The notes beneath the pieces are model-generated. The model worked only from the letters and a program-made list of their open reading frames with translations. It was not told the origin of the DNA and ran no database searches. Source: Cepaea nemoralis (Eukaryota; Mollusca; Gastropoda; Stylommatophora; Helicidae). Taken from it: DNA of 64,000 nt. Below are positions 11,410-23,157 of this stretch, in pieces. A program made the translations under genes and the position numbers. The stretch is taken from the NCBI GenBank assembly GCA_014155875.1, contig JACEFZ010027763.1, positions 272,001-336,000 on the forward strand, read 5' to 3'. Each line of letters opens with the position of its first letter. Position 1 is the first letter of the stretch.

Positions 11410-12506
11410 GGGAGTGTCCTGTGCAGAACGTCATTCTGGATTCTCAATGTTTCGCCAATTTCCCTGCCTCATTCATTTTCATATCCAAAGTGTCCTATGA
11501 TCGTCTTCGTGCAGATCGACTCCTGCACTCCTCCCACAGTAATTACAGCGACTAGAATTAATAGAAAATATTTAGCTTAAGTGAAACTTCATTGACATTT
11601 AAAGCGAGGATTAAGATTATAGGTAGTGAAGTGCAAAAGAACATTCAGCACCCACGTGAAGAAATGTGGGGAGAGAAATGTCAGAAAAGAAATCTATCGA
11701 AAATAATTAATCTTTCGTGCGAACAAACAACAAACGGATTTCATTATTACAGAGAATTGCCTGATTAGCTGGGCTTAACCGTTAATCTTCTGCAGCGCTA
11801 GAAATATGTTTTTTTTTTTAAAACTTAAGACAGCGTTTAACAGCACTAATGATTTATAAGATTAATACTAGTAAGATTACTGGAAGAAGAAGAGCTATAG
11901 AAGGCAGCAGGAGAAGATGCTTGCATTGTGGCATGGAAGAATGGCAGCAGCTGTAATTGTATTATATTATGGCTTTCCTGCTACCCCGAAAGTCAAAGGT
12001 TCGCTTCAGCATAGGGTGGATATTTAAAATCTACTTCCGCTTCAGGTCATCCAGGCTAAAGTGGATACATAGAAATGTATGGGAAATAAAGGCAGCCGAT
12101 GTGAATCTGACCTCATTACCCACCGAGTGATGAATGGCCTATAATATATGGTTCTAGCACCGAATATCCGATGTTCCTAAGGCATACAACAGGATCTTGT
12201 GCTGTTTTTCTATTTTCTGTTAGTAGATACATTCTGCTAGAGACCAAGGGAAGTGGAGAAGATGGTCGGCGACGTCATGTTGATTATAATGTTGAGTGCT
12301 TTTAGAAAAACATACACGGGTAGCGATTTGAGGACAGATGAGACTGTATAGTGATTGAAATCTAATGGCACACCATATTCGAATCTTGGGTCTGGAAATG
12401 ACAACAATGCCTTGCCAAATGAACAAGTGTATTCATCTATACACCCCTAAAATACAGATATAATTAGCTTGGGATATCTATTTTAACCATACTACTATAG
12501 AATATG
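11408..12506. other. No gene seen; one dispersed repeat segment
   Basis: About 11418-11540 resembles 12880-13000 ('CAGAACGTC', then 'ATTTCTCCTGCCTC'-like and 'CCAAAGTGTC'-like segments), so these are two diverged copies of one dispersed repeat I cannot name. The rest shows no exon or RNA gene. Confidence 0.45.
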
Positions 12507-12748
12507 CCGGTCTCCCTGGCGTAGAGTTAGCGACTTTCTCCGTAATCCCGTATACTCTCGTGAGTAACGTGACGTGCGCGAGAATCGGTGGCGGTTCTAG
12601 CCGCGTCGGTTACTTACGGGGTATGTGAGCCGGTCGCTTAGAAAGCAATGGCAAACTACTAAGCGTAATCTTGCCAAGAAATCAACAATCCGCTGAAAGA
12701 TGCTGATGTTGACAGCGATGTCATGTAAAGGATATGCGAACCAAAAAG
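12507..12748 (+). mobile_element. SINE family A, head subtype 2
   Basis: tRNA-like head (GGTCTCCCTGGCGTAGAGTT, B-box-like GGCGGTTCTAGCC), then the family core AAGCAATGGCAAACTACTAA and AATCTTGCCAAGAAATCAA, and the tail GATGTCATGTAAAGGATATG. It matches the well-preserved copy at 58772-59018 over its whole length. Confidence 0.85.
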
Positions 12749-13359
12749 AAACAACAACGACTATAGAATATAAATAGAATTCGTGCCCAACCAATTTTAT
12801 AGTTCAGGGATCTCAGAAATGTGAGAAGTTCCAGGACGTATAGCCTTTAAATACTGCCTGGCTCTCGTAGCTAGACCTGCGCAGAACGTCGCTCTCATTA
12901 CTAGCCTCATATTCTCTCGCTATTTCTCCTGCCTCGTGCAGCCTCATGCCCAATGTGTCTGCAGTGCCCTATGTCTATCTTTGAGCTGGTCAACCTCTGC
13001 CACTTCTGTCAGAAACCATGTCTTCCATTATTGGTCTCCCCTACTCCCCCCACCCCCACCCCTTACATTAAACTGTAACGTTTAATATGGTCAATTATAT
13101 CAGTTTTAGAGACATGCTACTGTTTATGAGCAGGTGGTCTTCGAATTTCAGATCTTGAAGAATTTGAGATCTAAAGCCCCATTATTGTTTTCCTTTAGTG
13201 ATTGGGAAATTGTTAACGGCTTACATCTGTATGTTACCACACGAAAGACGCATGCCTCTATAATGTTGTTGTAACTTGTTTACTGTTGTTGCATCACAGG
13301 TTCACAAAATTATTTAATCTCTGCATTCTATGGCCAGCCTGCGTCTCATTTTTATTGAA
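12749..13359. other. No gene seen
   Basis: Contains the second copy of the dispersed repeat noted at 11418-11540 (here about 12880-13000). No coding exon is recognised. Confidence 0.45.
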
Positions 13360-13484
13360 CAGACTCCTTAGTGTTCAGTATGTAGCCAAGGTATTCAAAC
13401 TTTATGACATTTTCAATTTGTTTTGTTAATTGTCATCATTTGGTTCGAATGCGGTTTTGAGACATGTGAATATAATTCTAGCTA

Positions 13485-14367
13485 CAAGATGATGCTGCAA
13501 CTACGACCCACTATGAGTAAGAATTACAATTGCTACGAGTCTGCTTTCTATATGCTTATGATGCATTTGGTTTAGCAATTAGCAAAACGAAGACACCAAT
13601 TAGTCATTAGTCACGGTTCCAGAGTCACGGCAACGGGTCGTCCCCATTATGATCCGTTTCTGTGCCAGTGAATATCACACACAATGCTTCTAGATCGGGT
13701 AATCATCATCAATATTGGTAAGGCAGCAACAACAATGAACATGTTAAAAAAGAAAGCTGCGAAAACAGGAATCTTACTGCGAACAGAAAAATCCTGGTCT
13801 ATCATGCCTGTATTCTTAGTACTCTTCTTTATGGCAGTGAAGCCTGGTAAACTTACTCACACCAAGAGAAACGTTTAAACAGCGTTCATAAACATTGTCT
13901 GCGAAATAAGATCACAAATACTGAAGTATTGGAAAGAGCGGATTATGTAGCGGTTTGTTCTATACTCAGTCTTCGTGGTCATAGAGATGGATATTACTAC
14001 ATATATTGATGGACGACGGTAGAATGCCAAAGGACATAAGTTTTCAGTGAATTACAGATGGGTACAAGATCACAAGGCCGGCCTCTACTTCTCTACTTCG
14101 GTATAAAGATGTGTGTACGCGAGGTATGATTGGTACAGACATTGATATTACACGCTGAGAGCAAGTCTCCGCTAATCATGCTGCATGGAGGGGAAAAAAA
14201 CAAGAATGGAATCAAGACAAGGGATAAATAATTACATATAGGTCACACAGTGAGCGCGAGAGACTCAGATGGTGGAAATTGCCATGTGTATACATGCATC
14301 CATTTTGGCCGGAGATTTACCGCGCGAATGGGTCTGATCAGTCACATTAGCTACCGTCATGGGTTGT
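13485..14367 (+). pseudogene. Decayed LINE 3' end, copy B
   Basis: The duplicate of the remnant at 125-1012, with the same frame breaks and therefore already dead before the duplication. Confidence 0.6.
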
Positions 14368-14865
14368 AGTTATTATACCTTGTTATGAAACACAATGTAA
14401 CACACATGCGTCTGTCGAAACGGCTTCTGCGTCTGGTTGGTGCAAACAGTGACAATTACCAATCCCCACTCCTTGGTCATATGATATTTTAATGAAGTTG
14501 GTGCTGCTTATATTATTATCTGTTGTCCAATCCTGTAATCGTTTCTACTTTCCTTGGCACAGCTACATTACTTTAAGTGAAAAGAAAGCCAAAACAATTT
14601 AGAAGAAGACAAATACAATCGACCTGGCTGCGTCTGGGAGTTCCCAAAAAGCGTTATTAAAAGTCGCCCAATTGGCGAGAAAGCCAGGATTCTGACAACG
14701 TCGCTGATAGAGATCTGTACAGAACAATAAACCTTTATAGCCGTGTAAATCGTTTTCCTAATCCATTAGCTAAAAGATATCCAGTGATTGTGTGCGGCTT
14801 ATATTTTAAGACAGAATAATATTAGCTATATTTGTCTGTTCTAAGTTAATTGCATATTCTTTTAA

Positions 14866-15205
14866 GGAATCAACCCCAGCAGTTTTTTGGCTGTTTGTGA
14901 TTTTCTACATTTCGTAGTTAGCCAATCCTTTCTGTCCGACCGACGCTCATTCAAATGTTAAAAATCTAGGCGGCATGCTTTCATATTGTCTGCAGCCGAT
15001 TTAGATCCCTGTATGCGGGAGTCTCAAACACGTTCTCTACTCTCTAGCCACAGATGTCGACTGGGTGGATTAGTTAGTTAGTTGCCTATCCTTTTCCATG
15101 ATATTTCGCAGTCAACCCCAGCATTTCTTGACTGTGATTTTTTGGCAAGTTTACGTTCATATTTGCCATTGCTTTCTGAATAACCGGCACTCTTACCATT
15201 TTATG
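14866..15205 (-). repeat. SINE family A remnants, copy B
   Basis: Counterpart of 1509-1850, with the same order of one fuller and one headless piece. Confidence 0.65.
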
Positions 15206-15819
15206 AAAACCAACAAGGGTCCTCCCTTGTGATAACCCTGTTCTATGACCAACTCATCTGATTTCGTTCTTTTCTCTAAATATGTGTATGTGCATTTATA
15301 CTAAATAATGGTGCTGCCCTCAGCTTGCTTCCTGATATCTTTACTGGTCATGTCGTTTCTCGTTACCAACGAAATAACAGTACGTCCTAGGTAATGCATA
15401 AATCAGAATTATATGTTGATATTTATGGCACAAGACACTGATTAAATGAAGGGCTCATCTCATCGGCTTGTCACTAAATCATGTTTTATCATAATCTAGT
15501 TATTAAAGTCATAATCTTTATCCATGAAACAGTTCACATGTACATTTAACCAGCCCCAACACACGGTAGGCTTGGATTCAGCCACGAGTTACATGATAAC
15601 AAAGACATCCAAGGTACTCCTCACTTTGCACTGATGGCTAGCACCTCAGGGGGCTAATAACATTTGCATCAAGTTGTCAGCAAAGTCGACAACCATACGA
15701 AATGCCTCAGTATGTACTGTTTGATCATGCATTTACGACATCGGGACAATGACAAACGTGCAACTATTTTGGTAATCGATAAATTCAGAAATAAAAACAA
15801 CACACATACACGGGTGTCG

Positions 15820-15962
15820 CCTCCTCCTCCTCCTCCTCCTCCTCTTCCTCCTCCTCCTCCTCCTCCTCCTTCTTCTTCTTCTTCTTCTTCTTCTTCTTCT
15901 TCTTCTTCTTCTTCTTCTTCTTCTTCTTCTTCTTCTTCTTCTTCTTCTTCTTCTTCTCCTCT
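15820..15962. repeat. (TCC)n(TTC)n microsatellite, copy B
   Basis: Counterpart of 8917-9041 with more TTC units. Confidence 0.97.
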
Positions 15963-16359
15963 TCCCCGTACTACATTCCATCTTCGTCGTCGTTTTCTTC
16001 ATCCACCTCTTACTCCTCTTCATCTTTACCCGTTATTCCTGTTGCTGTAGTTGAGATGGGGCGTGCTTATAACACCCTACAATTTCGCGATTGCTTATAT
16101 TACTATTTTGCATTAGCCTCATGTTTATGTTTTCTACGGAAATCTTTGTCTGTCTGTCTTTACTTCTCTTGCATGGTATTTCAACTAAAGTAAATGTCTC
16201 TATTTCATCTCCTCTGTTAATATGACTCTAATTGTCACACATGTGTATTCCTGATATTTTAAAGAGATATCTGGCTACACTTCAGCTGTTAATGCGTCTG
16301 AGTTTTTATTTCTTCGAATCTGGCGAAATTATTCCTCCCCACGACGCTTGACGGCAGAA

Positions 16360-16365
16360 ATGGAA

Positions 16366-16396
<31 letters not shown>

Positions 16397-16397
16397 T

Positions 16398-16494
<97 letters not shown>
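16360..16494. repeat. (GAT)n microsatellite, copy B
   Basis: Counterpart of 9436-9542 with more GAT units. The poly-Asp frame is an artefact. Confidence 0.97.
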
Positions 16495-16875
16495 TCTGGC
16501 TACGATATCCTAAACATTCTTTTCAGCTCACGATATTCTTAATGTTCTTCTTTGTCAGTGCTTTGATCAACATGCTTCTCTCTCCACAATATTTTCAACA
16601 TTCATCTCTGTCCACAATGTTTTTCAACATTCGTCTCTGTCCACAATATTTTCAACATTCGTCTCTGTCCACAATATTTTCAACATTTGAACATGGTTCG
16701 GAATTAGGGCTTTAAGATGTAATTAGATGGTAACCAAATGGAGCACGAAGTCGATCGCGTGAATTTAGGAAGTGAATGTGCATAAAAAGGTATAAACGTG
16801 CATTATACTTCTTAAACTTAAGCCTTAATAAACTCGTTCCAGCCAAAATACATCAAACAGATTGAAACATTATCG

Positions 16876-17286
16876 GTGGATGTATCATCTTTATAGCGAT
16901 AGATAGGTACACCGGTAATGTACGCGTATTATTTGTATCATGTTTCTAGTGATAGTCAGGCGCACGGGTAAAGATTATTTGTTAAATGTTTGTTATGATA
17001 GTAGACACCCTGGTGAAATGTTATTTTTATCATATTTATAGCGATAGACAGACATTGATAAAATGTTATTTGTATCGTCTTTAAAGGGGTAGACAGGCAC
17101 ATGGGTAAAGTGTTATTTGTATTATAGACAAACAGGTAACGAGTTATTTGTATCATCTTTATAGAGACAGACAGACATGGGTACAGCGTTATTTGTGTCA
17201 TCTTTATAGCGATAGACAGACACACAGGTAAAGTGTTATGTGTATCATCTTTATAACGATAGACAGGCACACGGATAAAGTGTTGT
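16876..17286. repeat. Minisatellite of about 45-50 bp units
   Basis: Degenerate repeats of a unit containing TTATTTGTATCATCTTTATA, then GCGATAGACAGGCACA and GGGTAAAG. About seven to eight copies are recognisable, some truncated. A minus-strand frame through it gives a repetitive peptide that I do not regard as a gene. Confidence 0.8.
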
Positions 17287-17694
17287 GTATATATTTATGT
17301 TTCCAAAATGCACACTCTGATTGGTAAACTCATTGCGGTTGCATAAAAATGCAGATGAAGTTTTATTGCTAGACACAAGTGCTCATCTATCTGTCGTAGT
17401 GTGCACGCGTATGAAGGCACGTGTTTGTACTGATTGTTTGTCTACGTTTAGAAAGACCCAACGTTGATGTATGAAGTATATTTTAGCTTCTTGGGTTTCC
17501 TGATTTTTTTTTCATACATAAAATATCAGACTGGTTTTTGTCATGAAGTATGTGTAGAATTGGTTTTACAGGTTGCTGTGGATATCTCTGTGTTACATGA
17601 ACTGAACTTCATGTCCCAGGCAACGAGCGGTGTGTTATAACTTTAGTGAGTTTTCGTTAAGGATCACTTTCAATGCACACATATACCTCTATAA
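17287..17694. other. No gene seen
   Basis: Low-complexity-poor unique sequence with no exon, RNA gene or recognised repeat. Confidence 0.4.
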
Positions 17695-17935
17695 GTGCCC
17701 AGTTTCTCTCACAGGTACCTATCCATTTTGACAGCCAATAGTTTGTTATATCGTGCTTCAAAAGAAGGCATATCACTACAACCAAAGACCAGGGATGTAG
17801 TTATACCTCTCTGTAGCACACATTCTATACTGAATGGTAGAGACCATGTATCGCCCATGCAACATGATGCCTTTCTCGGCCGCCTTAGTTTTGTTTACTC
17901 CAGAGGAAAGGTAACACCAATGCATCTAAAAAATG
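17695..17935. repeat. Unnamed dispersed repeat (partner at 33690-33840)
   Basis: Its reverse complement shares several blocks with 33690-33840: 'TACCTTTCCTCT', 'GAGTAAAC', 'CATGGGC', 'ATGGTCTCTAC' and 'GAGAGGT'. The two copies therefore lie in opposite orientations. I do not recognise the family. Confidence 0.6.
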
Positions 17936-18289
17936 CAAGCTGCTGGGGGATCAGTAAAACAATGCAGTAACCTCTGGAAGCTTCGATCCTTGATCAGTTA
18001 CCGACAACGTCTTAGGGCCTGGTCGGCTTTGCCACGACATGTGATCTTTAAGTTGCACTTTTCGCGGCAGGATAAGGCTTGTAACCTCCCATCTCGCTCC
18101 TCGGTCAAACCTAGTCTCCCACATGCCCAAATATCTCACAAGAAAAAGTTCAGCACAGTGAACGAACACCATGGCATCGTCGATGATCCAAATGTGTGTA
18201 AAGTATATCAGAGCCACATTCGCTGTGAGTAACCCTTGTGTGGGTTGATTTTTCTAGCTTTTAACATTTAGCCTGGGCAGCGGTTTATG

Positions 18290-18405
18290 CAGCCTAAAGA
18301 TTGTCGCATGTCCTTTAGAGGACGCTGCAATCAACTGCAGAACGTGTTAGCTGTTGTTGATTTACAAGGAAATGTTAGTTCAGTTGTTTCCCATTGGTGC
18401 CTAAA
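18290..18405 (-). repeat. SINE family A tail remnant
   Basis: On the minus strand this carries the core and tail of family A in degenerate form (around CGCATGTCCTTTAGAGGACG and TTTCCCATTG on the plus strand). Confidence 0.5.
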
Positions 18406-18439
18406 CAAGCAGACGTGTTAGCGTAGATGATAGGGAGCT

Positions 18440-18610
18440 GCGATGATAAGGTCATTAGCGCGTTTCGAACGAGGGTTCGACGCCAGGTTCCTCATCTCGC
18501 TAAGTGAGCGAGAGACTGGGTAATTATTCTTCCGAGCATCTAGGCCTACAACATGTGATGGCCCTATCACATCACAGACCTATGGCAAGAAACTGTTTCG
18601 AGACAAACTA
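18440..18610 (+). repeat. SINE-like dispersed repeat, family C
   Basis: Carries a B-box-like GAGGGTTCGACGCC, then a body ending with CACATCACAGACCTATGGCA. A second copy is at 59285-59415 (CCGATCATTCAGACCTACAA, then ATGTGATGGGCTATCACATT). The tRNA-like promoter suggests a SINE. Confidence 0.6.
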
Positions 18611-18844
18611 ACACAAACTTTTGAACTGCCGACGCCTCATGCTATGTAAATCAACGCAAAATGTTTTGCTGTAAAATCATCTGTAACTGATTTTGAATCC
18701 TCGTCTCGGTATGACGGAAAATTATGAAATTCTATACACCCCGCTGTTTATTTCCAACTGACGAGGGTTTCCACGTGCGCATCGTGTATTCTAGTTCTTT
18801 GAGTTTTTCGCCGTGGAGACTAGACTCTGATACACTGCCCTTGG

Positions 18845-18950
<106 letters not shown>

Positions 18951-19014
18951 TTACCAATGCAGAACATGGACATTATAAAAGACAGTCGAAAATTCATTCT
19001 GCCATACACTAGAG

Positions 19015-19473
19015 CAGTGGTTCTCAACCTTTGTTGGCCCGTGCCCCCCTTGACCATATTTTCAGAACGTCATTTCCCCCCCCCCCCCCTCCCCTTTCGT
19101 ATTTCCTACGTAAAAATTTGGCCTTTGCCCCCCTTGACCATATTTTCAGAACGTCATTCCCCTCATTTTGTGTTTCCTGCCTAAAAATTCCCCCTCCCGC
19201 CCCTACACAGTATACATTATAATGGAAGCACATACTAAAACAAGTCTAGACGTCCACATAAAACGTGATTTGTGGGTCTACTTACTTTATAAATTTTAGA
19301 AGGGTGAGACATACAGAACCGTAAAGTATGAAGGGAAAAACAAGATCAAGTAATCGGTTCTTGTATTATTGCGATCTTGAAATAATCTTAATTCCCCCCC
19401 CCCCTCTGGAAACCCCAAAATTCCCCCCCCCCCCCCAAGGGGGGGGGGGATTCCCATCCGGTTGAGAAAACTA
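19015..19473. mobile_element. hAT-type MITE
   Basis: Starts CAGTGGTTCTCAACC and ends with the imperfect inverted copy GGTTGAGAAAACTA. It is flanked by the 8-bp duplication CACTAGAG (19007-19014 and 19474-19481). The 8-bp duplication and CAGTGGTTCTCAA terminus are hallmarks of hAT (Charlie-like) elements. No transposase frame is present. The inside holds a repeated 'CCCCTTGACCATATTTTCAG' block and long C and G runs, including a C-run/G-run pair near 19424-19449 that could fold back on itself. Confidence 0.88.
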
Positions 19474-20426
19474 CACTAGAGGTTATGTTTCTGTTGCTGT
19501 CATGTGACAGTTGTCTACCACATCTTGAATCCATCTATGTTGTTAAATTACACGTCTCTGTTTCCCTCATTGTTAACGTATCCAGTCATTCAAATCCTTT
19601 TACTCGTAGAAAATATTTCCAGTTAACCATAAATGTTAATCATAAATAAACCAAATCAGGGAAATAATGCTAGAAAATTCTCGAAGATTGTGATACGCCT
19701 TAGGACATAAAGAATTATGGATTATCTGCAAATATCTTTTTTTTACTATACACATTTCCAGAGTAACAAACCACAACAACCACTATCAATAACAGCATTG
19801 TCATGCCTTATCGTCACTTCTTCTTCGTGCTGTCTAAAATGATTTTTTTCTGATTGATACATCACGAGGTTACTAACAAACACCATTAATCTTGTAAACG
19901 TTTACTCGCAAATCGAAAATAATTGGAAAGTACTATAATAACATGTGTGTGTGTGTGTGTGTGTGCGTGTGTGTGTGTGTGAATGTGACTATGTGTGTGT
20001 GTACGTGTGTTAAATTTTCATAAACGTCAAATTTTACAGTGACAAACTATTAAAACCCTCAGTGTTGATAAATGTTAGATGTCAATTTGATTTTAAATGC
20101 TAACTTCCTACCCCATCACGTAGGGGGGTACCGTATTTGGAATCACGCTTTTGTCTCTATTTTGTCGATGTGAGCACAGCCACGCCATTGGTTGGATTTA
20201 GCTCCGGATGAAGTTCACAGATATCTGCAACACAAGGGTGTCAGGTGTTTCATAAGGCCAGGCAAATGTGGCTGAGTTGTATTTATTTCTTTTTTTTTCC
20301 ATTTGTCATGTAGATCTTTCAGTCACTGGGTAAATTGTTAATAGATTTGCACGGGTATACTCTTTGGTGTCCAGAAATAAAAAGATAGAAAAGAATAGGC
20401 AAAGATGTGTGTGTGTGTTTGTGTGT

Positions 20427-20458
<32 letters not shown>

Positions 20459-20558
20459 TTTGTGTGTATTTGTTTGTTTATGGGATGTAAAAAGTGTTAA
20501 GCACATGACATCACGGTGTAGACGAACACAACGGTGTCATAAGGACATTTTAAAGATG
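19474..20558. other. No gene seen; two (TG)n tracts
   Basis: Holds (TG)n microsatellites at about 19943-19980 and 20405-20475. No exon or RNA gene is recognised. Confidence 0.5.
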
Positions 20559-20708
20559 GCAGCCCCACTTTTGGCATGCACCAAAGATGAGCAGCGTTCT
20601 GTTATCCCTTTTTTCTATGCAACGACCGGGACAGGAAAAGTGTACGACCCAAGAGTCGACTTTTCTACAGGAGTCCAAGCATTGTATTGGTTCTGGAGGA
20701 CTTGCATT
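20559..20708 (+). pseudogene. Possible N-terminal fragment of a mariner-like transposase
   Basis: The frame starting MAAPLLACTKDEQRSVIPFF resembles the N-terminal helix-turn-helix region often seen in animal mariner/SETMAR-like proteins ('CTKEEQRSVIRFL' type). The rest of the frame does not continue the match and stops at 20711. The match is short and from memory, so the call is weak. Confidence 0.3.
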
Positions 20709-21109
20709 TAACCCTGCTCTGAGTACATTGAAAATGATAAATTTTTTTCCTAACTTTTTTTTTCAGAATATATTCACACAAAACAATGTAATGTGGTTAT
20801 AATTATTCGATTACAACCCACGCAAATAGATAAATAAATAAAACCACGTAGTATCTTTGATTTCAGATTGCTTTCAGTGAAATGGTTAGCAAAAATTAAC
20901 ATTACCTGGTCCACATGACATTAAACTGGATCTGAAAATAGTCAAATATACAGATAGATTAACTTCTTTCACAGAAAGTGTAAACCATAATTATTATACA
21001 AGTTACGTTTATACACAATGTGTTTGTCAAAAAATAAAACACACAATGGACACACAACAACTACAGCAAAAAAAAATGTACAAGGTGGAAGTTACTAAAT
21101 AAAAAAAAA
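20709..21109. other. No gene seen
   Basis: AT-rich sequence with no recognised feature. Confidence 0.4.
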
Positions 21110-21124
21110 AATATATATATATAT

Positions 21125-22220
21125 GTTGTTGTTTGTCCATCAAGAATGATGATGACCATTCATTTCATCCAGTGGGGTTGAAGGTGTGGAGCCGTGGGTT
21201 CTAAGATGGCTGATAAGGCCTATTTTGGCTCGAAATGTTCTTTGACAATGTGGACAAAGAATGCTTGACGTCTCTGGAGGAGGATTTCCTGCAGTGGTTT
21301 TTCTGTCCTGCCTTTTCTTCACAGCTCTTGCAGTCCTGGTTGCCTCACATATAACTGCACCTTTGCGCAATGATGCACGCCACGAATTTCGGTCTCTGGC
21401 TGCAGCCTCCCAGGTGTCATGATGAATTCCAAAAGCATTCAGTGAAATTTTCAGAGTGTCTTTAAAACGTTTCCTCTGGCCACCTTGGGAGCGTTTACCA
21501 CAACGCAGTTCGCTGTAAAAAATTCGTTTAGGGAGCCTGTGATCTGGCATGCGAGTCAAGTGACCAGCCCAGCGAATCTGATTCTTCATCAGTAGAGTGT
21601 GGATACTGGGCATGGATGCTCTTTCTAGGACTTCAGTATCTGGAATCTTGTCTTGCCATTTAATCTTCAGTAGCTTCCTAAGGCAGACTGTGTGGAAGTG
21701 GTTTAATTTCCTAGCGTGTCGCTGATAAACAGTCCAGGTTTCACAAGCATATAGCAGTGTGGATAATACAACTGCTTTGTAGACTTTTAGCTTTGTTTGC
21801 AGGCTTATTCCAGTTCTGTCCCATACATTCTTGTACAGTCTGCCAAAGGCTGCACTGGCCTTGGAGATTCTTGCATTCACTTCGTCATCGATTGTGGCAG
21901 CTTGTGACACGGTGCTGCCAAGATAGGTAAATTTGTCCACAACACTTAGTCTATGATCATTCACTTTGATATTCGGCACAGTGTGATTATTCCCTGGAGC
22001 TGGCTGGTACATAACTACAGTCTTCTCCAAGTTGATATTGAGCCCAAAGTTGGCACAGGCATGTGAGAAAGCTGAAACGTTATGTTGCATGTCCGCCTCT
22101 GAGTTGGCGTATAGAGCGCAATCATCAGCAAACAGGAGCTCTCTGACTGTGCCACTGTTAATTTTGGTTTTAGCTTTCAGCCTTCTGAGATTGAATAACT
22201 TTCCATCCATACGGTAGTTG
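21125..22220 (-). mobile_element. 5'-truncated LINE with C2H2 zinc-finger tail
   Basis: The minus-strand frame 21140-22220 is open throughout. It starts inside the polymerase domain just before the catalytic FADD (LLFADDCALYANSEADM), runs through the thumb region (KFTYLGSTV, LLYACETWTVYQRH, KIKWQDKIPDTEVLERA, RWAGHLTRMPDHRLPKRI) and ends in a C2H2 finger of the form C-x2-C-x12-H-x3-H near the C-terminus. This tail is typical of a LINE group common in lophotrochozoans. Nothing upstream of the palm is present, so it is a 5'-truncated copy that cannot move. Both ends abut (TA)n tracts (21110-21124 and 22221-22244). Confidence 0.85.
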
Positions 22221-22244
22221 ATATATATATATATATATATATAT
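22221..22244. repeat. (TA)n tract at the 5' end of the LINE copy
   Basis: Pure TA run; a shorter one lies at the LINE 3' end (21110-21124). Together they look like target sequence duplicated around the insertion. Confidence 0.8.
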
Positions 22245-22769
22245 ACTGCATTAAGCAAAAGATGGCTTAAACGTCTAGACATAACGGAAACATGAGATAG
22301 GGAAGTATTAATTTGAAAGAATTGATTACAAACACGAAATGCATATCTGTTTTAATTGGCTTTTGCCCGAACGAAAAGTAAACATATTATACTTAGTTAT
22401 GAACAAAAACGAAATCGGCATAGGCATAAATTTAGTAACAACAGCAAAATTTATGGGAAAACAACTAGTGGGAGACAAAGATATAAATTTTTGAAGGACT
22501 TGACAACATGTTATAAATGTCTCCATATTTGAATTGTTCGGTGTGACTACCTCTGCCAACATAGTCTTACATATAAATCAGTGTGTACGTTCTAAATCCA
22601 TTGTGTTGGTTGTTGTTGTTGCTGCTGTCTTCCACTATGCCATTAGGCGTCGTGGGGAGGGGTTATTGAAGTTCCAGCGCCTGTGTCTGGCACATTTTCT
22701 TCAATTTCCTCCAGCATTCATGAGCAATATTTTTCTAGGTCAGGTAAGTTCCACACTGGTTTGCTAGAC
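22245..22769. other. No gene seen
   Basis: No recognised exon or repeat, apart from a possible upstream extension of the following LINE fragment. Confidence 0.4.
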
Positions 22770-23157
22770 TTGTCATAGGTTTCTTACCTACTTTTCTCCT
22801 GGGCATGCCGGTGTGCTGGGGAATGAACAGTCGGACAGATTGGCTGGCTAGGCAAAACTTGGTGGAGTATTGATGCATGACAAGGCAGACGTGATTGCGG
22901 CCTTGTGGGAGCACGTGTACACCTCGGAGGAGCAAATGGATCACCATAGTCTGGTAAGAATGAGACAGCGAGGTGTGACGAGGGGATCTGGCCGACGCTC
23001 GACGCTCAGAGGAAAGGCGAGACGGACATATAATCAGATTGCTACTGGAACTATTAGTGTTGGAACTCTTCGCTGGCTGCTGAGGATGGGGACGGAGCGC
23101 TTATGGGAATGTCCCGAATGCTGTGATGTCGGTTCCTAAATCAATCAACCAATCAAT
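22770..23157 (+). mobile_element. 3' end of an I-superfamily LINE (RNase H end)
   Basis: The frame reads PGHAGVLGNEQSDRLAG, the C-terminal part of a LINE-encoded RNase H. A stop follows, and then a tail (SVGTLRWLLRMGTERLWECPEC) resembling the C-terminus of the LINE at 40589-44433. The fragment ends with an AATCAATCAACCAATCAATC tail at 23138-23157, the short tandem 3' end expected for such elements. 5'-truncated and dead. Confidence 0.75.

Larger units (their letters stand above)
13360..16755 (+). repeat. Segmental duplication copy B (empty site)
   Basis: Matches 1-2339 joined to 8792-9804. The LTR element is missing here; CAACCATACGAAATGCC near 15690 is the uninterrupted target. Differences are single bases, short indels and microsatellite lengths. 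It could be a true local duplication or two haplotypes of one locus placed in tandem by an assembler. Confidence 0.95.

Noticed and set aside
20404..20711. Frame with Val/Cys repeats before a transposase-like piece
   Set aside because: The first part is a (TG)n microsatellite; only the short MAAPLLACTKDEQ piece is possibly meaningful.
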